Below are positions 1 through 5,226 of a stretch of 5,725 nt of DNA, in pieces. The translations under genes were made by a program, and so were the position numbers. The stretch is from contig JAEWCA010000352.1 of NCBI GenBank assembly GCA_023390875.1, positions 1-5,725 on the forward strand, written 5' to 3'. Positions within the stretch are counted from its first letter, which is position 1, and each line of letters begins with the position of its first letter. Below the pieces are notes generated by a model. It made no database searches. It had not been told where the DNA came from and saw only the letters and a program-made list of their open reading frames with translations. The DNA is from Actinomycetes bacterium (GTDB lineage: Bacteria; Actinomycetota; Actinomycetes; Actinomycetales; Cellulomonadaceae).

Positions 1-84
1 CCGGGGGGGGCGGGCGGGGGGGAGGACGGCGGCGAGTGCCAGGAGGCACCCGGCGGCACGGCGGACGGTGGTCGAGAGATGCAT
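1..84 (-). CDS. N terminus of a probable secreted protein (partial, runs off left edge)
   Basis: Reading leftward from the ATG at 84, 28 codons stay open to the window edge. The peptide starts MHLSTTVRR and continues AAGCLLALAAVLPPARPPR. That is a short basic n-region followed by a hydrophobic stretch and a Pro/Ala-rich tail, as in a Sec signal peptide or an N-terminal membrane anchor. The cysteine at residue 13 lies inside the hydrophobic stretch and is not in a good lipobox, so a lipoprotein is not supported. A GGGGGAG run three bases before the ATG could serve as ribosome-binding site, though the spacing is short. The gene has its own promoter and a CelR/CebR-like operator upstream, which in cellulolytic actinobacteria often precede secreted glycoside hydrolases. 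That makes a secreted polysaccharide-degrading enzyme a reasonable guess, but no catalytic domain is visible and the function is unknown. Confidence 0.55.
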   Translation of the reverse strand, partial: MHLSTTVRRAAGCLLALAAVLPPARPPR

Positions 85-116
85 GGACTCCCCCAGATGT
101 CGGTGCTCGGGCTCTC

Positions 117-141
117 GGTTCGTTCGGCTGCCGAAGGGACC
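117..141 (-). repeat. Imperfect inverted repeat in the leader of the left-edge gene
   Basis: Arms at 117-128 and 130-141 match at 10 of 12 positions around a single central T, with a perfect inner TTCGGC/GCCGAA. The element lies in the predicted leader, 33-57 bases before the ATG at 84. The octamer CCGAAGGG occurs at 131-138 and again at 151-158, exactly 20 bp apart. It could be a second operator or a leader structure; the one-base centre argues against a simple RNA hairpin. Confidence 0.3.
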
Positions 142-158
142 CCCCACGTCCCGAAGGG

Positions 159-172
159 TGAGAGCGCTCTCA
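159..172 (-). promoter_or_regulatory. LacI-family (CelR/CebR-like) operator
   Basis: TGAGAGCGCTCTCA is a perfect 14-bp palindrome with the GAGCGCTC core typical of LacI-family operators. From established knowledge, the CelR (Thermobifida) and CebR (Streptomyces) site is TGGGAGCGCTCCCA; the site here differs only by one symmetrical pair of changes. It lies about 12-25 bases downstream of the predicted transcription start, where a bound repressor would block initiation or clearance. A cello-oligosaccharide or other sugar-responsive repressor is inferred; no such regulator is encoded in this window. Confidence 0.6.
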
Positions 173-189
173 GAGCGCGTTTCGCGTGA

Positions 190-219
190 ATTGTGGAGAT
201 GCCCGGGAACGCCTGTCAA
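190..219 (-). promoter_or_regulatory. Predicted promoter of the left-edge secreted-protein gene
   Basis: On the minus strand a perfect -35 hexamer TTGACA (219-214) is followed, after 18 bases, by CACAAT (195-190). This matches the -10 pattern at its second and last positions. The predicted transcription start is near 183, giving a leader of about 99 bases before the ATG at 84. The spacing is one base above the optimum. The promoter lies beyond the hairpin that follows ppdK, consistent with an independent transcript. Confidence 0.5.
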
Positions 220-251
220 GGCACCCCGACGGCGTCCGGGACCGCCGCACC

Positions 252-284
252 CGTGGGCACCACCGCGGCACGGTGGCGCCCACG
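252..284 (-). terminator. Hairpin downstream of ppdK, candidate terminator
   Basis: Arms CGTGGGC (252-258) and GCCCACG (278-284) pair perfectly. They continue inward, past one A/C mismatch, into CCACC (260-264) and GGTGG (272-276), enclosing a 7-base loop. The structure begins ten bases after the ppdK stop codon. No T-run follows on the minus strand, so it is not a textbook intrinsic terminator. U-less hairpins at gene ends are common in actinobacteria and may end transcription or protect the 3' end. Confidence 0.5.
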
Positions 285-293
285 AGCGGCGCC

Positions 294-2990
294 TCAGGCT
301 GGCGCCCACGCCCCCATCACGGCCGCCCGGCCCGCCTCGAGCCGTGCGATCGGCACCCGGAAGGGCGAGCACGACACGTAGTCGAGCCCGACCTGCTCGA
401 AGAAGTGGATCGACTCGGGGTCGCCGCCGTGCTCCCCGCACACCCCGAGCTTGAGGGCCGGCTTGGTCGCCCGGCCGCCCTCCGCCCCCGCCCGGACGAG
501 GCCGCCGACCCCGTCGGCGTCGAGCGTGTCGAACGGGGAGATGGTGAGGACGCCGTTCTGCAGGTAGTCGGCGAAGAACGCGCGCTCGACGTCGTCCCGC
601 GAGAAGCCCCACGTGGTCTGCGTGAGGTCGTTGGTGCCGAACGAGAAGAAGTCGGCCTCCTCGGCGATCCGGTGCGCGGTCAGGGCGGCTCGGGGCAGCT
701 CGATCATGCAGCCGATCGGCAGGTCGAGCGTGGTGCCCGATGCGGCGCCCACCTCGGCGAGCACCTTCTCCGCCTCCTCGCGGACGAGCTGGAGCTCCCG
801 CACCGACCCGACGAGCGGCACCATGATCTCCGGCCGCGGGTCCTTGCCCGCCGCCCGCAGCTGCACCGTGGCCTCGGCGATCGCGCGGACCTGCACGGCG
901 AACAGCCCCGGCAGCACCAGGCCGAGCCGCACGCCGCGCAGCCCGAGCATCGGGTTCTGCTCGTGCATCCGCTCGACGGCGTCGAGCAGCGCGACGTCCT
1001 GCGGGTCCGGCTCGGTCGCCGTCGCGACCCGGACGGCCAGCTCGGTGCGGTCGGGCAGGAACTCGTGCAGCGGCGGGTCGATGAGCCGGATCGTCGTCGG
1101 CAGGCCGTCCATCGCGTCGAGCAGGCCCACGAAGTCGTCACGCTGCAGCGGGAGCAGCGCGTCGAGGGCCTCCTGCCGGGCGGCGTCGTCGGACGCGAGC
1201 ACGAGACGCTCGACGTACGTGCGGCGCTCGCCGAGGAACTGGTGCTCGGTCCGGCACAGCCCCACACCCTGCGCGCCCCGGTCGCGCGCGCGGCGGGCGT
1301 CCTGGGCGGTGTCGGCGTTGGTCCGCACCTGCATGCGCCGGACCGCGTCCGCGTGCCCGAGGATCCGGTCCACCGACGTCACGAGCGCGCGGGCCTCGTC
1401 GTCGGACGCGGCCGCGAGGCCCGCCTCGAGACCCTCGGCGACGTAGACCATGACGGGCGAGTCGACGACCGGGACGTCGCCCCGGAACACCTCGCCGGTC
1501 GCGCCGTCGATGGCGATCGTGTCGCCGGCGTGCAGCACCTGCCCCCGCACCCGGACCTCGCCCGCGGCGACGTCGACGTCGAGCTCCTCGGCCCCCACCA
1601 CCGCGCACGTGCCCATGCCGCGCGCGACGACGGCGGCGTGCGACGTCTTGCCGCCCCGCGCGGTGAGCACGCCGTCGGCGACGATCATCCCCTGGAGGTC
1701 GTCGGGGTTCGTCTCGCGCCGGACGAGCACGACGTGCGCCCCGGCGGCGGTGCGGGCGAGGGCCTGCTCGTTGTCGAGCACGATCTCCCCGACCGCCGCA
1801 CCCGGTGACGCCGGCATGGCCCGCGTCAGGAGCTGCTTGGCCGCGGCCGGGTCGAACTGCGGGAACAGGAGCTGGCTCAGCTTGTCGCCCGAGCAGCGCG
1901 TGATCGCCTCGTCCATCGTGATGAGGCTCTCGTCGACGAGCGCGGTCGCGATCCGGAACGCGGCGGCCGCCGTGCGCTTGCCGACCCGGGTCTGCAGCAG
2001 CCAGAGCTTGCCGTTCTCGATCGTGAACTCGATGTCGCACAGGTCGCGGTAGTGCGTCTCGAGCCGCCGCATGGCCTGGCGCAGCGCGTCGTACGACGCG
2101 GGGTCGAGCAGCTCGAGCTCCGACAGCGGGAGCGTGTTGCGGATGCCCGCGACGACGTCCTCGCCCTGCGCGTTCGGCAGGTAGTCGCCGTACACGCCGG
2201 ACTCCCCCGTGGCCGGGTCGCGCGTGAAGCACACGCCGGTCCCCGACGTCTCGCCGAGGTTGCCGAACACCATGCTCACCACGTTGACCGCCGTGCCCAG
2301 GTCGTTCGGGATGCGCTCACGACGCCGGTAGAGGCGGGCACGGTCGGTGTTCCACGAGTCGAGGACGGCCTCGATGGCCATGTCGAGCTGCTCACGCGGG
2401 TGCTGCGGGAACTCGCGGCCCGTCTGCTCGACGACGATCTCCTTGAACGTCTGCACGAGGATGCGCAGGTCCTGGGCGGACAGCTCGACGTCCGTCACCG
2501 CGCCGACGGCCGTCTTGCGCGCGTCGAGCGCGTGCGCGAACAGCTCGCCGTCGACCCCGAGCACCGTCTTGCCGAACATCTGGATCAGCCGGCGGTACGA
2601 GTCCCAGGCGAACCGCTCGTCGCCCGAGAACTCGGTGAGGCCCTTCACGGACGCGTCGTTGAGCCCGATGTTGAGCACCGTCTCCATCATCCCGGGCATC
2701 GAGAACTTGGCGCCCGAGCGGACCGACACGAGCAGCGGCTCGTGGAAGTCGCCGAGCCGCCGGCCGAGCGCGTCCTCGATCTCCCGGACCGCGAGCGTCA
2801 CCTCGACGCGCAGCTCCGGCGGTACGTGGCCGTCGCGCATGTACGCACGGCACGCCTCGGTCGTGATGGTGAAGCCGGGAGGCACGGGCAGGTCGAGGTT
2901 GGTCATCTCGGCCAGGTTGGCGCCCTTGCCACCCAGCAGGTCCTTCTGGTCCTTGTCACCGTCGCAGAACCGAGACACGTACGTGGTCAT
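294..2990 (-). CDS. ppdK: Pyruvate, phosphate dikinase (PPDK)
   Basis: This cytoplasmic enzyme reversibly converts ATP, phosphate and pyruvate to AMP, pyrophosphate and phosphoenolpyruvate. The protein has 898 aa; the Clostridium symbiosum enzyme has 874. All three domains are present. The N-terminal ATP-grasp region carries GGKGANLAEM (20-29), RSGAKFSMPGMMETVLN (91-107) and ATP-contact candidates E321 and Q333. The central swivelling domain has GGKTSHAAVVARGMGTC with the phosphorylated His at 451. The C-terminal PEP/pyruvate barrel carries GLCRTEH (R580), RLIDPPLHEF (R635), IELPRA (E764), GTNDLTQ (N787) and CGEHGGDP (C851), matching clostridial R561, R617, E745, N768 and C831. The Thr two residues before the His, the target of PDRP regulators in other PPDKs, is present. 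The ATG at 2990 is chosen because GGGAG lies five bases upstream and the family N terminus starts there. The gene is divergent from a RamB/PrpR-like regulator, suggesting control by C2/C3 carbon supply. Confidence 0.97.
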   Translation of the reverse strand: MTTYVSRFCDGDKDQKDLLGGKGANLAEMTNLDLPVPPGFTITTEACRAYMRDGHVPPELRVEVTLAVREIEDALGRRLGDFHEPLLVSVRSGAKFSMPGMMETVLNIGLNDASVKGLTEFSGDERFAWDSYRRLIQMFGKTVLGVDGELFAHALDARKTAVGAVTDVELSAQDLRILVQTFKEIVVEQTGREFPQHPREQLDMAIEAVLDSWNTDRARLYRRRERIPNDLGTAVNVVSMVFGNLGETSGTGVCFTRDPATGESGVYGDYLPNAQGEDVVAGIRNTLPLSELELLDPASYDALRQAMRRLETHYRDLCDIEFTIENGKLWLLQTRVGKRTAAAAFRIATALVDESLITMDEAITRCSGDKLSQLLFPQFDPAAAKQLLTRAMPASPGAAVGEIVLDNEQALARTAAGAHVVLVRRETNPDDLQGMIVADGVLTARGGKTSHAAVVARGMGTCAVVGAEELDVDVAAGEVRVRGQVLHAGDTIAIDGATGEVFRGDVPVVDSPVMVYVAEGLEAGLAAASDDEARALVTSVDRILGHADAVRRMQVRTNADTAQDARRARDRGAQGVGLCRTEHQFLGERRTYVERLVLASDDAARQEALDALLPLQRDDFVGLLDAMDGLPTTIRLIDPPLHEFLPDRTELAVRVATATEPDPQDVALLDAVERMHEQNPMLGLRGVRLGLVLPGLFAVQVRAIAEATVQLRAAGKDPRPEIMVPLVGSVRELQLVREEAEKVLAEVGAASGTTLDLPIGCMIELPRAALTAHRIAEEADFFSFGTNDLTQTTWGFSRDDVERAFFADYLQNGVLTISPFDTLDADGVGGLVRAGAEGGRATKPALKLGVCGEHGGDPESIHFFEQVGLDYVSCSPFRVPIARLEAGRAAVMGAWAPA

Positions 2991-2995
2991 GGAGA

Positions 2996-3029
2996 CTCCC
3001 GTCGCGAGCGATGGACGGGAGAATTCCCG
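2996..3029 (-). promoter_or_regulatory. ppdK leader with ribosome-site-masking hairpin and competing hairpin
   Basis: In the ppdK mRNA, CTCCCGTC (3021-3014) is perfectly complementary to GACGGGAG (3003-2996), with a 10-base loop. The second arm contains the GGGAG ribosome-binding site (3000-2996), so this 8-bp GC-rich stem would mask it. The first arm can instead pair upstream: CGGGA (3029-3025) with TCCCG (3020-3016) around a four-base loop. Both hairpins use 3016-3020, so they exclude each other. This is the layout of a translational switch, but no ligand-binding fold is recognisable. Inverted repeats arise readily in GC-rich DNA, so the function is inferred. Confidence 0.45.
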
Positions 3030-3082
3030 GCCGCTTCCAGCGTGCGGCGCCCGGTTCGCACGGTTCAACGACGGCGATCTGT

Positions 3083-3100
3083 CAACAATCGCGAATCTTG
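3083..3100. promoter_or_regulatory. Candidate palindromic operator between ppdK and the regulator
   Basis: CAACAATCGCGAATCTTG is an imperfect palindrome (14 of 18 positions symmetrical) centred on TCGCGA. It lies between the two GTTGACAG copies, covers the predicted ppdK -10 box and lies directly upstream of the regulator -10 box. A protein bound here could control both genes. The local A/T content is higher than in the surroundings. Assignment to the RamB-like regulator is inferred from position. Confidence 0.3.
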
Positions 3101-3112
3101 TTCTACTGTCAA
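3085..3112 (-). promoter_or_regulatory. Predicted ppdK promoter
   Basis: On the minus strand, TTGACA (3112-3107), a perfect -35 box, is followed after 16 bases by GATTGT (3090-3085), which matches the -10 pattern at its second and last positions. The predicted start near 3078 would give a leader of about 88 bases containing the hairpins at 2996-3029. A second TTGACA (3085-3080) has no good -10 box at normal spacing. The -35 box overlaps the predicted -10 box of the divergent regulator gene, so the two promoters probably compete. Confidence 0.45.
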
Positions 3113-3115
3113 CGG
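3104..3115 (+). promoter_or_regulatory. -10 box for a leaderless transcript of the RamB-like regulator
   Basis: TACTGT (3104-3109) fits the actinobacterial -10 pattern TAnnnT. It is followed by six bases, which would place transcription initiation on the A of the ATG at 3116. No Shine-Dalgarno-like sequence precedes that ATG, only AACGG. Both facts point to a leaderless mRNA, a common arrangement in actinobacteria. No convincing -35 hexamer is seen 16-18 bases upstream. Confidence 0.5.
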
Positions 3116-4624
3116 ATGACGACGAGCTCGGAGCGGCCGGTCATCGACATCCCCACGAGCGCCCGCGGCGACGCTCCCGCGGGCAGCCAGCTGCTCATGC
3201 TCGGGCGCCGGATCCGGCACGCCCGGACCGCGCGGGGCCTCACGCTCGACGAGCTCGGGCGGCAGGCCGGCACCACCGCCAGCCAGCTGTCGCTCGTCGA
3301 GAACGGCCGCCGGGAGCCGCGGCTCAGCCTCCTGCAGGCGCTCGCCACCGCGCTCGGCACCACGACGAACGAGCTCCTCGACCCCGCTCCCCCGACACGA
3401 CGGGCCGAGCTCGAGGTCGAGCTCGACCGGGCGCAGCAGACCGCCACGTACGCCGCTCTCGGGCTGCCGGCCGTCCGCTCGTCGAAGAACCTGCCGACCG
3501 AGGCGCTCGAGGCCCTCGTCGGCCTGCACACCGAGCTCGCCCGTCGCGAGGACGCCGCCATCGCGACGCCCGAGGAGGCGCGCCGGGCCACGACCGCGCT
3601 GCGGCTGTGGATGCGCGAGCGCAACAACCACCTGCCCGAGATCGAGGACGCCGCGGAGGACCTCGTGCGGCGCGGCGGCTACACGTCGGGCGCGCTCACG
3701 CACAGCGCGGTCGCGCAGATGGCCGCCGACCTCGGGTTCTCGCTGCTGCACGTCGACGACCTGCCGCACTCCACCCGGACCGTCACCGACCTCGCGAACG
3801 GCCGCATCTACCTGCCGGCGGCGTCCATCCCGGGCGGGCACGGACTGCGCTCGCTCGCGCTGCAGGCCATCGCGCACCGCGTGCTCGCGCACTCGACGCC
3901 CCGCAGCTACGCCGACTTCCTGCGCCAGCGCGTCGAGATCACCTACTTCGCCGCGGCGTGCCTCATGCCGAAGACAGCCGCGGTCGCGCACCTCGACGCC
4001 GCCAAGCGGCGCAAGGAGCTCGCGGTCGAGGACTTCCGCGACGCGTTCGGCGTGACGCACGAGGCCGCCGCGCACCGGATGACGAACCTGCTCACCGAGC
4101 ACCTCGACGTCCGGCTGCACTTCCTGCGCGCCGGCGACGACGGGACGCTGTTCAAGGGCTACGCCAACGACGGCGTGCCGTTCCCGACCGACGGCACCGG
4201 GGCGATCGAGGGGCAGATCGTGTGCCGTCAGTGGACCGCGCGCGCGGCGTTCACGCGACGCAACCGGACGACGGAGTACTACCAGTACACGGACACCCCG
4301 GCCGGCACGTACTGGTGCACCACGCAGACCGGCTCGACCTCCGCGGGCGGCTTCTCCATCACCGTCGGCGTGCCGTTCGCGTCCGCCAAGTGGTTCCGCG
4401 GGCGTGAGACGTCGACCCGTCGCGCGTCCCGCTGCCCCGACCCGTCGTGCTGCCGCCAGCCCGACGCCGCGCTCGCCGCCCGGTGGGCGCCGCACGCGTG
4501 GCCCAGCGCCGCCGTGCACGCGCACATCCTGTCGCCCCTGCCGACCGGGCACTTCCCCGGGGTGGACGACGCGGAGGTGTACGCGTTCCTCGACCGGCAC
4601 GCGGGCGACCGCGCGACGGACTGA
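3116..4624 (+). CDS. RamB/PrpR-like transcriptional regulator (ScfR family: XRE HTH, IrrE-like, DUF2083)
   Basis: This 502-aa predicted DNA-binding protein has an N-terminal XRE helix-turn-helix (residues 28-88, with GLTLDELGRQAG and SQLSLVENGRREP). An IrrE/ImmA-like middle region spans about 170-330 and includes EITYFAAACLMP (274-286). The C-terminal domain resembles the short-chain-fatty-acid regulator domain. Known family members, RamB in Corynebacterium and PrpR in mycobacteria, control acetate, glyoxylate-cycle and methylcitrate-cycle genes in response to acyl-CoA metabolism. The HExxH metalloprotease motif is absent: the equivalent stretch reads AHRVLAH (253-259), so this is probably a sensor, not a peptidase. 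Cysteines at 370, 401, 440, 445 and 446 are notable; mycobacterial PrpR is, from memory, reported to hold an iron-sulfur cluster. The ATG at 3116 is chosen over an upstream in-frame ATG at 3011 because the extension is not family-like and a -10 box fits the later start. It is probably autoregulated and probably regulates ppdK, but I cannot tell RamB from PrpR. Confidence 0.9.
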   Translation: MTTSSERPVIDIPTSARGDAPAGSQLLMLGRRIRHARTARGLTLDELGRQAGTTASQLSLVENGRREPRLSLLQALATALGTTTNELLDPAPPTRRAELEVELDRAQQTATYAALGLPAVRSSKNLPTEALEALVGLHTELARREDAAIATPEEARRATTALRLWMRERNNHLPEIEDAAEDLVRRGGYTSGALTHSAVAQMAADLGFSLLHVDDLPHSTRTVTDLANGRIYLPAASIPGGHGLRSLALQAIAHRVLAHSTPRSYADFLRQRVEITYFAAACLMPKTAAVAHLDAAKRRKELAVEDFRDAFGVTHEAAAHRMTNLLTEHLDVRLHFLRAGDDGTLFKGYANDGVPFPTDGTGAIEGQIVCRQWTARAAFTRRNRTTEYYQYTDTPAGTYWCTTQTGSTSAGGFSITVGVPFASAKWFRGRETSTRRASRCPDPSCCRQPDAALAARWAPHAWPSAAVHAHILSPLPTGHFPGVDDAEVYAFLDRHAGDRATD

Positions 4625-4657
4625 CCGCGTCCCCGTGCTGGTCACGCGCCCGCCCAG

Positions 4658-4680
4658 GGGTCACCCGGGGCGGGTGATCC
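4658..4680 (+). terminator. Hairpin downstream of the RamB-like gene, candidate terminator
   Basis: GGGTCACCC (4658-4666) and GGGTGATCC (4672-4680) form a nine-pair stem with one G-U pair around a five-base loop, 33 bases after the regulator stop codon. It is followed by GC-rich sequence with no T-run. It probably separates the regulator transcript from the membrane-protein gene downstream. Between it and 4746 I see no clear promoter, only a short palindrome at 4714-4725 (ATCGC, AC, GCGAT). Confidence 0.5.
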
Positions 4681-4746
4681 GCGCGGCGCGCTCTCGCCCC
4701 AGGATCAGGACGAATCGCACGCGATCCGCAGACGAGAGGAACGAGC

Positions 4747-5145
4747 ATGGCCGAGAACCGCAGCAGCCTGGCGGTGGGTGTCACCGTCTTCGCCGCGACC
4801 CTGATGATCATGATCGGCTTCCTGCACGCGATGCAGGGCCTCGTCGCCCTGTTCAACGACACGTTCTACGTGGTCCGTGAGGACTGGATCTTCTCGTTCG
4901 ACGTCACGACGTGGGGCTGGGTGCACCTGCTGCTCGGCGTCGTCATCGCGTTCGCCGGCTTCTACCTGTTCAACGGCGCCGTGTGGGCCCGGACCGTCGG
5001 CGTCGTCGTCGCCGCCCTCAGCGCGGTCGCGAACTTCATGTGGCTGCCGTACTACCCGATCTGGGCGCTCGTGATCATCGCGCTCGACGTGTTCGTCATC
5101 TGGGCCCTCACGGTCCACGGCCGCGACATCGTCGCCCAGGTCTGA
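4747..5145 (+). CDS. Four-helix integral membrane protein, DUF7144-like
   Basis: This 132-aa protein has four predicted membrane segments, at about residues 9-37, 56-77, 80-99 and 104-122, and very short loops. The first segment contains GFLHAMQGLVALF, and a soluble stretch with FYVVREDWIFSFDVTTWGW follows. These features resemble the small actinobacterial membrane family DUF7144, whose role is unknown to me. The ATG at 4747 is preceded by AGAGGA (4735-4740) at a six-base spacing, a good ribosome-binding site. The next gene starts 81 bases after the stop in the same direction, so the two may be cotranscribed. There are no catalytic motifs or cysteines. A role in the envelope or stress response is possible but not shown by the sequence. 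Confidence 0.85.
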   Translation: MAENRSSLAVGVTVFAATLMIMIGFLHAMQGLVALFNDTFYVVREDWIFSFDVTTWGWVHLLLGVVIAFAGFYLFNGAVWARTVGVVVAALSAVANFMWLPYYPIWALVIIALDVFVIWALTVHGRDIVAQV

Positions 5146-5226
5146 CCCACCCCCGCCGACGGAGGCGGCGCACGCCGTCGCCCTCCTGACGTCGAGAACA
5201 CCCACCGCACACGAAGGAGCACCACC

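Larger units (their letters stand above)
3079..3113. repeat. Duplicated CTGTCAAC box in the divergent promoter region
   Basis: CTGTCAAC occurs at 3079-3086 and 3106-3113, a perfect 8-bp direct repeat with 27-bp periodicity (GTTGACAG on the minus strand). The copies contain the two TTGACA hexamers facing ppdK. They flank the palindrome at 3083-3100. They may be tandem -35 elements, or binding sites for the adjacent XRE-type regulator. They do not resemble the RamB consensus of Corynebacterium, which is built around TTTGCAAA. Confidence 0.4.

Noticed and set aside
202..240. Inverted repeat (CCCGG, ACGCC with GGCGT, CCGGG) considered as a second ppdK terminator
   Set aside because: It needs a bulge and a 17-base loop, and it overlaps the predicted -35 box of the next gene, so the hairpin at 252-284 is the better candidate.
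186..1808. Long open frame (540 codons) on the plus strand across the ppdK 3' half, with similar frames at 2052-3119 and 2347-4407
   Set aside because: These are antisense or alternate frames kept open by high GC. Their products are rich in Arg, Pro, Ala and Gly with no family features, whereas the overlapping ppdK and regulator frames have clear conserved motifs.
2991..3068. Upstream extension of ppdK to an ATG at 3068
   Set aside because: The extra 26 residues are not family-like and would cover the leader hairpins. The ATG at 2990 has a spaced ribosome site and begins the conserved PPDK N terminus.
3011..3115. Upstream extension of the regulator to an ATG at 3011
   Set aside because: The extra 35 residues look like translated intergenic sequence and would cross both divergent promoters; the leaderless start at 3116 explains the data better.
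3872..3892. Possible zinc metalloprotease site in the IrrE-like region of the regulator
   Set aside because: The stretch reads AHRVLAH, with no Glu after the first His and the second His at +5 instead of +4, so HExxH is not met.
3065..4645. Open frame of 526 codons on the minus strand opposite the regulator gene
   Set aside because: Low-complexity Arg/Gly/Val-rich product with no recognisable domain; the plus strand encodes a clear XRE-ScfR regulator.
5157..5186. Hairpins between the DUF7144-like and DUF1269-like genes
   Set aside because: CGACGG/CCGTCG has a 12-base loop, and the alternative GGAGG/CCTCC fold needs a four-base bulge; both are within what GC-rich DNA gives by chance.
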